The position numbers and the translations under genes were made by a program. The notes beneath the pieces are model-generated. The model saw nothing but the letters and a program-made list of their open reading frames with translations. It was not told the origin of the DNA and searched no databases. 64,000 nucleotides of DNA from Klebsiella pneumoniae (GTDB lineage Bacteria > Pseudomonadota > Gammaproteobacteria > Pseudomonadales > UBA5518): the NCBI GenBank assembly GCA_945862145.1, contig CAMAXE010000007.1:1-64000 (forward strand), given 5' to 3'. Below, in pieces: positions 37,481 to 45,421 of the stretch; position 1 is the first letter of the stretch; the number at the start of each line of letters is the position of its first letter.

Positions 37481-38212
37481 TCAGAGCACCTTGCTCAGGG
37501 AAAGCACGACCTTCGCCGCGCCATCGCCATCGAGCGGGACGTACAGGTCGTGCGTATTGGTGTCCCAGTAGGTCACGCCGACGGTAAAACCATCGAAGGC
37601 CTTGCTGAGACCGACCGACCACTCGCTGTAATCATCCTGGCCGGCTTCGAACACGCCCTTTTCACCCATCTTGTTGTAGGCGCCGTGCAGCGCGAGCGTG
37701 ATGTCGGCGGGCAGCGCGTAGGTGTAATTGACGTAGGGGTAGTAGAAATCGACCTTGTCGCCCACCAGATCGGTGGTGCCGTCGCCGAGGTATTCCGGGG
37801 AGTAGTTGAGACCGACTGTCAGGCCACCGAAGGTGAGCGAGCCGGCTGCCTCGATATAATCGAATTTGGTATCGCCTTCATAGCGGTAGTAAATAAAGCC
37901 GATCTTGTAGCTGCAGCCCTCGCAACCCATGGCTGCCGTGTAGCCGCCGTAGTAATCGACCTCGGTGCTGGTGCCATTGGCACCGGTGTCGAAATTGACG
38001 TTCGAGGCCCAGACGCCGGCGTAGATACCGTTGTCGAGCAGGGCATCGAAACCGCCCTGAATGGCGCCTTTTTCCTGCGTTTGCGAGATGCCGCGGAAGA
38101 CATAATCGGAAGCGAGCATCACGTTGGCGGTGTAGGTATTCTCGGCGTGCGCGCTGGCGGCGAGGACGAGGAACGCGGTGGCGCCGGCAATGGCGGAAAG
38201 GGTCGATTTCAT
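37481..38212 (-). CDS. TorF-family putative porin (TIGR02001)
   Basis: I start at the ATG at 38212, because the preceding ATGGAGACACAC supplies its Shine-Dalgarno. The 243-residue product has a signal peptide (MKSTLSAIAGATAFLVLAASAHA). The opening strand NVMLASDYVFRGISQTQ is highly typical of TIGR02001, and alternating-residue beta strands run to the C terminus. The family is predicted to form small outer-membrane barrels. Its place immediately upstream of glnK-amtB suggests a role in uptake of a small nitrogen compound; this is inference. Confidence 0.85.
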   Translation of the reverse strand: MKSTLSAIAGATAFLVLAASAHAENTYTANVMLASDYVFRGISQTQEKGAIQGGFDALLDNGIYAGVWASNVNFDTGANGTSTEVDYYGGYTAAMGCEGCSYKIGFIYYRYEGDTKFDYIEAAGSLTFGGLTVGLNYSPEYLGDGTTDLVGDKVDFYYPYVNYTYALPADITLALHGAYNKMGEKGVFEAGQDDYSEWSVGLSKAFDGFTVGVTYWDTNTHDLYVPLDGDGAAKVVLSLSKVL

Positions 38213-38481
38213 GTGTGTCTCCAATGCAGTAGTGGTTGCGATTTGCCCGCATCACCTTAGCGTGACAGCGGGTTCGCAAACATCAGAGCAGCAACTGTGC
38301 CAAGTCCGGCTTCAGGGGGTTCTCGGCTGCCAGGGCGGCATCAAAAGCGTGTTTACGCCCCAGCCCGCATCGCGCCAACACGAGCTGCGCACCACGGCAG
38401 TGCGATTCCGGAGCGTACAGCCCGACGGCACACGTGGTTTAGAATGCCCGCGCCACCAACGCCCCGAACGCAGGCTCGCAG

Positions 38482-38745
38482 ATGATCAATGACAACCTCA
38501 TACGCAGCCTGGGCGAACAGCTCGGGCGTTTCGTCTCCGATGCGCGCTCGCGCGAGGACATGCAACAGAGCCTGAATACCATCGTGCAGAACGTGTTCGC
38601 GCGACTCGATCTGGTCACGCGCGAGCAATTCGACGCCCAGCTCGAGACCCTGGAGCGGACGCAGGAACAGCTGGAACGGTTGGAAGCCGAAGTGACGCGG
38701 TTGCAGGGGCAGCTCACCGACGAAGCCGCCGGCAAGAGCGCCTGA
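38482..38745 (+). CDS. ubiK: UbiK-type ubiquinone biosynthesis accessory factor (BMFP family)
   Basis: This 87-residue protein has an amphipathic N-terminal helix (NLIRSLGEQLGRFVSDARSRED) and a C-terminal coiled coil (QLETLERTQEQLERLEAEVTRLQ). This is the BMFP/UbiK pattern, which binds UbiJ and lipids in ubiquinone assembly. Its position next to yifB and a methyltransferase is common in gammaproteobacteria. Its stop abuts the convergent methyltransferase. Confidence 0.9.
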   Translation: MINDNLIRSLGEQLGRFVSDARSREDMQQSLNTIVQNVFARLDLVTREQFDAQLETLERTQEQLERLEAEVTRLQGQLTDEAAGKSA

Positions 38746-39420
38746 TCAGGCAGCCACGGGCGGGGCAAATCCGTCGAAGCGCTGGATCACACCCTTGAAG
38801 CCGTAGTCCGCCAGATGCAGCGGCGTGCCGAACTCGCTGCTCGACTGGAAGCCCTCTATTTCCATGCTCCGGCGGAAGCGAACGTGCCGGGTACGCCGCG
38901 GATCGACAATGATCACCCGTGTTCCGGCATGGCTATGGCGGGCCATGAACGAGGACAGCAACGCCGGATGGTCCGGCTCATAGAGCAGATCGCTGCCGAC
39001 GATCAGGTCGAATAGCCCCAGCGAGGGATCGGGCTCGCGCCAGTCGAGCCGAAGGAAAGGTGTGGGAAAGAGAGCGTTGCGCGTGCTGTTGTCACGCAGG
39101 AAGTCCGCCGCCATGGGGTGATAGTCGGTGGCGAGGATATCGGCGCCACGCGCGTTGGCGACCAGGCTCGCGATCCCCAAGCCACAGCCGACTTCCAACA
39201 TGCGCCCTGAGCCGAGCACAAGACGGCTCACCAGATCCGCCAGCAACAAACCCGCCGGCCAGCGCATCCCGAAAAAAGGCCAGCTCGCGGGCGAAATGCC
39301 CAACGCTTCCGCAATACCCCCCGGGTCATCGAACTGGTTGCCGTCTATCAGGCAGCGTATGTGGTAATCAATGCCGCCGAACTGGTGGACGTCGACGTGG
39401 GTCTGCAGGGGGGAATTCAT
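38746..39420 (-). CDS. Class I SAM-dependent methyltransferase (lysine-methyltransferase-like)
   Basis: This 224-residue Rossmann-fold methyltransferase has motif I MLEVGCGLGIASLVA, an acidic residue at the end of strand 2 in DILATDYHP, and FDLIVGSDLLYEPDH as motif IV. This pattern resembles the METTL21/PF10294 group of protein lysine methyltransferases, but the target is unknown. It diverges from the YifB gene. Confidence 0.8.
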   Translation of the reverse strand: MNSPLQTHVDVHQFGGIDYHIRCLIDGNQFDDPGGIAEALGISPASWPFFGMRWPAGLLLADLVSRLVLGSGRMLEVGCGLGIASLVANARGADILATDYHPMAADFLRDNSTRNALFPTPFLRLDWREPDPSLGLFDLIVGSDLLYEPDHPALLSSFMARHSHAGTRVIIVDPRRTRHVRFRRSMEIEGFQSSSEFGTPLHLADYGFKGVIQRFDGFAPPVAA

Positions 39421-39553
39421 GTGGGGTTCACCCTACGCGAGCCCACCCCGAATAGCCATCACGCAGATGACGCCGGGCAACCGCGCCGCGTACACTGGGC
39501 TCGCACGGCAGGACGCCATGCCTGGTAACAACCATGCATCCAAGGAGGGAAGC

Positions 39554-41092
39554 ATGTCCTACGCGATTGTCATCACACGTGCCCAGACGGGCATAGACGC
39601 ACCCGTCGTGCGTGCCGAAGTGCATCTCTCGGGCGGCTTGCCGCGCATCACCATCGTCGGCCTGCCCGAAACCGCCGTGCGCGAAAGCCGCGAACGCGTG
39701 CGCAGCGCGCTGATCAACGCAAACTTCGACTTTCCACAAGCACGGCTCACCATCAACCTCGCGCCGGCGGACCTGCCGAAGGAGGGCGGGCGCTTCGACC
39801 TCGCGATCGCGCTCGGGGTGCTGGCCGCCTCGGGGCAACTCGATCCGCGAGCACTCGAGGGTTTCGAGTTTCTGGGCGAGCTGGGGCTAGATGGCGAGCT
39901 GCGACCCGTCACCGGCTGCCTGCCGGCCGCGCTTGCCTGCCATCAGTCCGGTCGCACGTTGGTATTGCCGGCCGCCAACGCCCCGGAGGCGGCACGCATT
40001 CCGGGCGCCGCCGTCATACCGGCACGCCACCTGCTCGCGGTATGTGCGCATGTCGGCGGGCAGGCGTTGATCAATCCCGCGCGTCCCGCGCCCGAGGCCC
40101 CCGCTGCGCCCGGTCCGGATCTCTGCGAGGTGCGCGGCCAGGCCCATGCCAAACGCGCGCTGGCCATCGCTGCAACGGGCGGACACAACCTGCTGTTCTC
40201 CGGCCCCCCGGGCACCGGCAAAACCATGCTGGCGATGCGCCTGCCCGGCATCCTGCCGCCGCTCGGCATCACCGAGTGGCTGGATGTGGCGGCCATTCGT
40301 TCCGTAGCCGGCCTTGCCGACGCACCCGGCGCATTCAACGCCCGGCCCTTCCGCGCCCCGCACCACGCGGCCTCGGGCGCGGCGCTGGTGGGCGGAGGCG
40401 GCAACCCGCGCCCGGGCGAAATCACGCTGGCACATCACGGCGTGCTGTTCCTCGATGAACTCCCGGAATGGCCGCGCCGGCACCTCGAACTGCTGCGCGA
40501 ACCGCTGGAGTCAGGCGAGATCCTGGTGGCACGCGCACTGCGGCGCACCCGCTACCCCGCGCGATTCCAGCTGCTGGCCGCCATGAACCCCTGCCCTTGC
40601 GGCTACCTGGGGTCGGGTTTCCGCCATTGCCGGTGCACGCCTGATCAGGTGCAGCGCTACCGCGACCGGATATCCGGTCCGCTACTCGACCGCTTCGATA
40701 TGCGGGTGGAAGTCTCGCGCCCGGGACCAGCGCTGCTGGAGCTGGCGGCCCCGGCGCCGGAGCTCGGGAGCGCCGCAGTTCGCGAGGCGGTGTGTGCCGC
40801 ACGCGCGCTGCAGATGGCGAGGCAAGGCTGCACCAACGCCATGCTGGCCGGCGAGGCGCTGGAGCGCGCAGTAGCGCTGGGAGATGCCGACCGCTCCCTG
40901 CTCGCGCAAGCGACGGAGCGCTGGGGACTGTCAGCGCGGGCCTGTCATCGCGTGATGCGCGTGGCACGCAGCATCGCGGATCTCGACAACAAGGAAGGGG
41001 TGGGCAGCGCAGAGCTCAGCGAGGCGTTGGGATACCGGTTGGCCGAGATCGCCGCGGCGCCTGCGGGCACGGTGCTCGGGCAGCGCGCATGA
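39554..41092 (+). CDS. comM: YifB/ComM-family Mg-chelatase-like AAA+ ATPase
   Basis: This 512-residue protein starts at the ATG at 39554, behind AAGGAGGG. The N-terminal LonC-like domain (ITRAQTGIDAPVVRAEVHLSGGLPRITIVGLPETAV) is followed by an AAA+ module with Walker A FSGPPGTGKTMLAMRLPG, Walker B VLFLDELPEW and the FRAPHHAASGAALVGGG segment. A C-terminal Mg_chelatase part completes it. ComM is a branch-migration helicase that helps integrate transformed DNA. It lies next to ubiK, as in many gammaproteobacteria. Confidence 0.93.
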   Translation: MSYAIVITRAQTGIDAPVVRAEVHLSGGLPRITIVGLPETAVRESRERVRSALINANFDFPQARLTINLAPADLPKEGGRFDLAIALGVLAASGQLDPRALEGFEFLGELGLDGELRPVTGCLPAALACHQSGRTLVLPAANAPEAARIPGAAVIPARHLLAVCAHVGGQALINPARPAPEAPAAPGPDLCEVRGQAHAKRALAIAATGGHNLLFSGPPGTGKTMLAMRLPGILPPLGITEWLDVAAIRSVAGLADAPGAFNARPFRAPHHAASGAALVGGGGNPRPGEITLAHHGVLFLDELPEWPRRHLELLREPLESGEILVARALRRTRYPARFQLLAAMNPCPCGYLGSGFRHCRCTPDQVQRYRDRISGPLLDRFDMRVEVSRPGPALLELAAPAPELGSAAVREAVCAARALQMARQGCTNAMLAGEALERAVALGDADRSLLAQATERWGLSARACHRVMRVARSIADLDNKEGVGSAELSEALGYRLAEIAAAPAGTVLGQRA

Positions 41093-41151
41093 GGAGGCCG
41101 TAGCAACACATTCCTGCGGCGTAAATGACGTGGCCGGGAGAGACGGGCGTC

Positions 41152-42870
41152 TCAGCTCACTTCCTTCATGTCCTCGCGCATGAGCCCGGTAAAGTCCGTG
41201 AAAGAAACGGGCGTCGAATAGTAAAAACCCTGCACCTGATCGCAGGCGTGCTCGCGCAGGAAGTTCACCTGCTCGCGCGTCTCGGCGCCCTCGGCGATTA
41301 CCTTGAGCCCGAGGCTGTGGGCCAAATTGATGATCGCCCGCACGATGGTGGCGTCATCGGGGCGCTCGGTCACCTGGCTGATGAAGCTGCGGTCGATCTT
41401 GAGCGCACCAATGGGGAGGCGCTGTATATGGGCAAACGAGGAATAGCCCGTCCCGAAATCGTCGAGCGAGAAGGTCGGCCCCAGCGCCCGGATTACCTGC
41501 ATGCAGCGCTCGGTATCCTCGATGTTCGACATGATCGCCGTCTCGGTGAGCTCGAACTCCAGGCGCCACGGGTCGATCCCCGCCTCGGCGATGATATTGC
41601 TCACCGTCTGCACGAACTTCTCGTCGAGGAACTGCCGGAACGAAAGGTTCACGGCAAGATGGATCGGCTCCATGCCCTGCGCGTCCATCGCGCGGATGTG
41701 CTGGCAGGCCTGGTGTATGACCCAGTAGCCGAGCGGCACTATCAGACCGACGTCTTCGGCGAGCGGAATGAAGTCCATCGGCGCCACGAGGCCACGCACC
41801 GGGTGGTGCCAGCGCAGCAGCGCCTCGACCCCGACGATGCGCTCATCGGCCAGCGCGATGCGTGGCTGGTAGAAAAGCTCGAACTCCCCGCGGCGCAGTG
41901 CCCGCCGCAGATCGGCCTCCAGATACATCTGGTTGGTGGCCTCGACGTTCATTTTCTCGGTATAGAAACGGTAGGCGCTGCCACGCAACCGCTTGGCCTG
42001 GTACATGGCCATGTCGGCGCTCTTCAGCAGGGAGTCGATGTCCTCGCCGCCCTCGGGATACACCGCAATGCCGATGCTCGCTCCGACAAACAGCTGCTGT
42101 GAGCCAAAAGGCACCGGGCGCGAGATCACCTCGATCACCTTGCGCGCGACGTTGACGATATCGCCCGTGGTGGACACATCCTCGAGGATCAGCGTGAACT
42201 CGTCGCCGCCGATGCGGGCAACCGAGTCGCTCTTGCGCACGCAGGCTCCGAGGCGCTCGGCCACGGCGCGGATCAGCGCGTCGCCCGCGTCATGACCCAT
42301 GGTGTCGTTGATCTGTTTGAAGCCGTCGAGATCGACGAAAAACAGCGCCACGGTCTGCTGCCCACGCCGGGCACGCTCGACCGCACGCCCCAGGCGATCA
42401 CGAAAGAGGATCCGGTTGGGCACGTTGGTGAGCGGATCGTAGTGCGCCAGCCGCGCGAGCTTGCGCTCGGAGTACTTACGCTCGATGGCGTAACGGATCG
42501 AACGCTCGAGCAGCTGCGAGTCGATACGACCCTTCTGCAGATAATCCGAGGCGCCGCCGCGCACGGCCTCGCGATCCACGTTCGGATCCATCTCGGCGGT
42601 CATGACGATGATCGGACGCGGGCAGCCCTGCTGCACGGCTTTCAACAGCAGGGCATGCGCGCCCTGCCGGTCTGACTGGAAATCGAGCAGGATCACATCG
42701 TGCAGGTCGGCGGCGATGGCATCGGGCGCGTGCTCGAAGCGACGGCACCAGGTGAGCTCGTAGGTGGTGTGGCCCACCGCATCGAGCAGCGTGCCGAGAA
42801 GCGCGTACTCGGCCGGATCGGAATCGATCAGGAGTACGCGTATCGGGGCATCTGCGGGGAGCAGTTCCAT
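41152..42870 (-). CDS. Response regulator with GGDEF and EAL domains (c-di-GMP turnover)
   Basis: I start at the ATG at 42870 (572 residues). The receiver domain has VLLIDSDPAEYALL, acceptor Asp in DVILLDFQSD and Lys in SDYLQKGRID. The GGDEF domain is intact (RIGGDEFTLIL), with an RxxD inhibitory site (RKSD) five residues upstream. The EAL domain is also intact: VEALLRW, AVNLSFRQF, DDFGTGYSS and VIAEGAET. Both synthase and phosphodiesterase activities are thus possible, and the receiver may switch between them. No kinase is adjacent. Confidence 0.92.
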   Translation of the reverse strand: MELLPADAPIRVLLIDSDPAEYALLGTLLDAVGHTTYELTWCRRFEHAPDAIAADLHDVILLDFQSDRQGAHALLLKAVQQGCPRPIIVMTAEMDPNVDREAVRGGASDYLQKGRIDSQLLERSIRYAIERKYSERKLARLAHYDPLTNVPNRILFRDRLGRAVERARRGQQTVALFFVDLDGFKQINDTMGHDAGDALIRAVAERLGACVRKSDSVARIGGDEFTLILEDVSTTGDIVNVARKVIEVISRPVPFGSQQLFVGASIGIAVYPEGGEDIDSLLKSADMAMYQAKRLRGSAYRFYTEKMNVEATNQMYLEADLRRALRRGEFELFYQPRIALADERIVGVEALLRWHHPVRGLVAPMDFIPLAEDVGLIVPLGYWVIHQACQHIRAMDAQGMEPIHLAVNLSFRQFLDEKFVQTVSNIIAEAGIDPWRLEFELTETAIMSNIEDTERCMQVIRALGPTFSLDDFGTGYSSFAHIQRLPIGALKIDRSFISQVTERPDDATIVRAIINLAHSLGLKVIAEGAETREQVNFLREHACDQVQGFYYSTPVSFTDFTGLMREDMKEVS

Positions 42871-42989
42871 GGGAAAACGTGCCTGTGCCTTTGTCGCCCA
42901 ACGGGCACCGAAGCAACCCAGATGCCCCGGCAAGGTACAGTTATAGGCAATAAGCAGGGAATTTTCTAATCAAACCACGGCGTGGGAGG

Positions 42990-43108
42990 CATCGGGCCGG
43001 GGGGAGTGCCCCCGGCCATGTCCGCGGAACCGCGTAGGGGCATCGGGCCGGGGGGAGTGCCCCCGGCCATGTCCGCGGAACCGCGTAGGAGCGGGCCATG
43101 CCCGCGAC
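42990..43108. repeat. Two 51-bp direct repeats with hairpin, followed by a REP-like unit
   Basis: A 51-bp unit beginning GCATCGGGCC occurs twice in a row, at about 42990 and 43041. Each copy holds a 9-bp perfect inverted repeat (GGCCGGGGG and CCCCCGGCC around GAGTG). The second copy runs into a REP-like unit (43085-43108) with the same GAGCGGGCCATGCCCGC core as the array at the window start. It sits between the GGDEF-EAL gene and the cytochrome c5 gene. Confidence 0.9.
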
Positions 43109-43137
43109 AGTCCGAGGGACGAGTGGCCGCACATGCA

Positions 43138-43563
43138 TCACTGAGCCGAAGCAACCATGTGCTTCACGGCGTTGCGGATTTCATCGTCCGAGCAGGTGGC
43201 ACAGGTGCCACGGGGCGGCATACCGCGGATGCCGTTGATGGAGTGGGACACCAGGGTGTCCTCGCCCTGAGCAATACGCGCGGTCCACTCGGCAGCAACG
43301 CCGAACTTGGGTGCGCCCGCAACGCCTACGGAGTGACAGGCCACACAGGCTCCGGCATAAACCTGTTCGCCGGTACGCGGACCTGCCGCGACGGTGGGAG
43401 CAGGGGCCGCGCAGTTGCCCTTACCCTCAATGCAGACCTCACCCATGGGCTTGATGCGCTCGGCAATGGCCTTCTCGCGATCGGTCTGGGCGTGGGTGCC
43501 AAGGCTTGCGGAAACGGCAAGGAACGCTGCGACTACCATCCAAATGCTGCGCTTGATCGACAC
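43138..43563 (-). CDS. Cytochrome c5-type monohaem cytochrome
   Basis: A GTG at 43563 opens a 141-residue exported protein with signal peptide SIWMVVAAFLAVSASLGTHA. The single haem site is CVACH, and the axial Met is in GIRGMPPRG. The C-terminal pair in CATCSDDEIRNAVKHM is the disulfide typical of the c5 class. Cytochromes c5 carry electrons in the periplasm to terminal oxidases or reductases. There is no neighbouring oxidase gene, and an unusual extra Cys pair (EVCIEGKGNC) lies before the haem domain. Confidence 0.88.
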   Translation of the reverse strand: MSIKRSIWMVVAAFLAVSASLGTHAQTDREKAIAERIKPMGEVCIEGKGNCAAPAPTVAAGPRTGEQVYAGACVACHSVGVAGAPKFGVAAEWTARIAQGEDTLVSHSINGIRGMPPRGTCATCSDDEIRNAVKHMVASAQ

Positions 43564-43752
43564 GTGAGGACCCCCTGACTGTGGCAGTTGTACGAAAGAC
43601 CACGGCGTTTGGTCTTCGGCGGCCCGGATTATAGCGACAGCCCGCGCCCCCGAAACAGCCACACGGGTCATTTGCCATGGACGCTTCGCGGGAGCGGCGG
43701 TTATCATCCAGAATATTCGCCAGACGTGCGCCCGCAGGATCCCCGTAACCGC

Positions 43753-43776
43753 GTAGGAGCGGGCCATGCCCGCGAC
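43753..43776. repeat. Solitary REP-like palindromic unit
   Basis: A 24-bp copy with core GAGCGGGCCATGCCCGC matches the one at 43085 exactly over the core. The surrounding 43564-43882 gap holds nothing else that I recognise apart from promoters presumed for the cytochrome and the tRNA. Confidence 0.85.
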
Positions 43777-43882
43777 CATCGGATTGTGCGAACGCCGCGA
43801 GCCTCCGGGCGAGTGGCCGGACCCGACGCCGCAGGCGCAGGGGAGCGCTGCCCCACAGGCAGTGACAGAATCGACAGAGTTT

Positions 43883-43959
<77 letters not shown>

Positions 43960-44126
43960 TCTCCCCCCTATCTCTTGACCCATGCGATTCGCCACGCACC
44001 CGCCACGCAGCTTTGGCAGCCTCAGGTGGTGGGGTATTGCATACTTTACAATGAGCCACAAAGAATCCCGGTGCTGGTGGCCACGAGGACGGTGCCAGGG
44101 CCGGGTTCGCTCAAAGGATTGTGTAG

Positions 44127-44279
44127 ATGGGTCAGGCAACGCATAACAAGATCGTTTCGTTTAGCTGGGGCATCGCCGCGCTACGCGGCCTCCTCGAGGC
44201 ACACAGCGTCGCCATTCTCGCCATCGAGAAGGAGGCCGAGGGACTGCTGGATGGACTCTTGAAGGGAGTCGGGCGATGA
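44127..44279 (+). pseudogene. hsdM remnant (type I restriction methyltransferase, large internal deletion)
   Basis: A 50-codon frame begins MGQATHNKIVSFSWGIA, which is the characteristic N terminus of type I HsdM subunits (normally about 500 residues or more). It then jumps directly into a short helical tail (LLEAHSVAILAIEKEAEGLLDGLL) that resembles the end of such a protein. The simplest reading is an in-frame deletion that removed the whole catalytic core. Its TGA overlaps the ATG of the next frame. It cannot be an active methylase. Confidence 0.7.
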
Positions 44280-45421
44280 AGAAAAAGCCCGCGGCAACCC
44301 GGCGCCAGTCCGGGCCATCCGCGATCAGGGGCGAAAACAACCAACACCCGGGGCGCGGCGCCGCAGCGGAAACGCCTGCCGTTGTCGATGAGGCAATGTT
44401 GCTCTCTGACCTGCGCAGCTTGATCCACTCTGCCCGCCAGCGGATCGCCACGGTGGCCTATTCCACCCACACCTTGCTCTGCTGGCACATGGGGCGACGT
44501 CTCCTGCGCGAACATCTGCACGGCGGCCGTGCCGCTTACGGCAAGCAGATTCTCGTGACCGTGTCACGAGAATTGACCGCGGACTAAGGTCGGGGCCTCA
44601 GCTACGCCGAGATTGCCCGGATGATCCAGTTCGCGCAGTTGTTCCCGAGTGAGGCGATTGTCGTGACCTTGTCACAACAATTGAGCTGGTCGCATGTTCA
44701 CGCGCTGCTCCCTATCAAGGACCCGCTCGCCCGCGATTTCTACGCCGAGATGTGCCGGGTCGAGCGCTGGGACGTGCGCACGCTGCGGCAGAAAATCGGA
44801 GGCATGTTGTTCCAACGCACCGCGTTGTCGAAGAAGCCCGAGGCCGCGATCGCAGCAGAGATCGCAACGCTGCGCGATGGCCAGGTGACCCCCGATCTCG
44901 TGTTTCGCGATCCCTATGTGCTGGATCTGCTCGGGCTCGAGGGAGCCTACAGCGAGCGCGATCTCGAGGCCGCCATCCTGCGCGAGATCGAAGCCGTGCT
45001 GCTGGAGCTGGGCAGTGGCTTCGCCTTTGTCGCACGCCAGAAACGCATGAGTGTCGGCAAGGATGATTTCCACCTCGATTTGCTCTTCTATCATCGCCAC
45101 CTGCGCCGCCTGATCGCCGTTGAGCTCAAGCTCGAAGCCTTCCAGCCTGCCCATGTGGGGCAGATGGAGCTGTACCTGCGCTGGCTCGACAAACACGAAC
45201 GCGCGGCGGGCGAAGAAGCGCCGATCGGGCTGATCCTGTGCGCCGGTGCGGACGCCGAGCAAGTAGAGCTGCTCGAGCTCGACGCCAAGGCCATCCGGGT
45301 GGCCGAGTACCTGACGGCGTTGCCGCCGCTGCCCCTGCTCCGCCAGCGCCTGCATCAGGCGATCGAGCACGCACGGGAACGCGCCGCCCGCCGCCTGCCC
45401 AGCGAAGGAGACCATTCATGA
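44276..45421 (+). pseudogene. DUF1016 (YhcG-type) PD-(D/E)XK nuclease interrupted by an in-frame TAA
   Basis: Two consecutive segments in the same frame form one DUF1016 protein of 381 codons with a TAA at 44585-44587. Upstream is the N-terminal domain, ending LVTVSRELTAD. Downstream is GRGLSYAEIARMIQFAQLFP, SQQLSWSHVHALLPI and the nuclease domain with DDFHLDLLFYHRHLRRLIAVELKLE. Family members have A-E/D-Y-GRG at the stop, so a Tyr codon has become TAA. Internal starts at 44621 (ATG) could still give a nuclease-domain fragment of 266 residues. The gene overlaps both neighbours by 4 bp. Confidence 0.8.

Noticed and set aside
42990-43108. Transcription terminator after the cytochrome or GGDEF-EAL gene
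   Set aside because: The hairpins are strong but lack T-runs and are tandemly repeated, so a repetitive-element origin is more likely.
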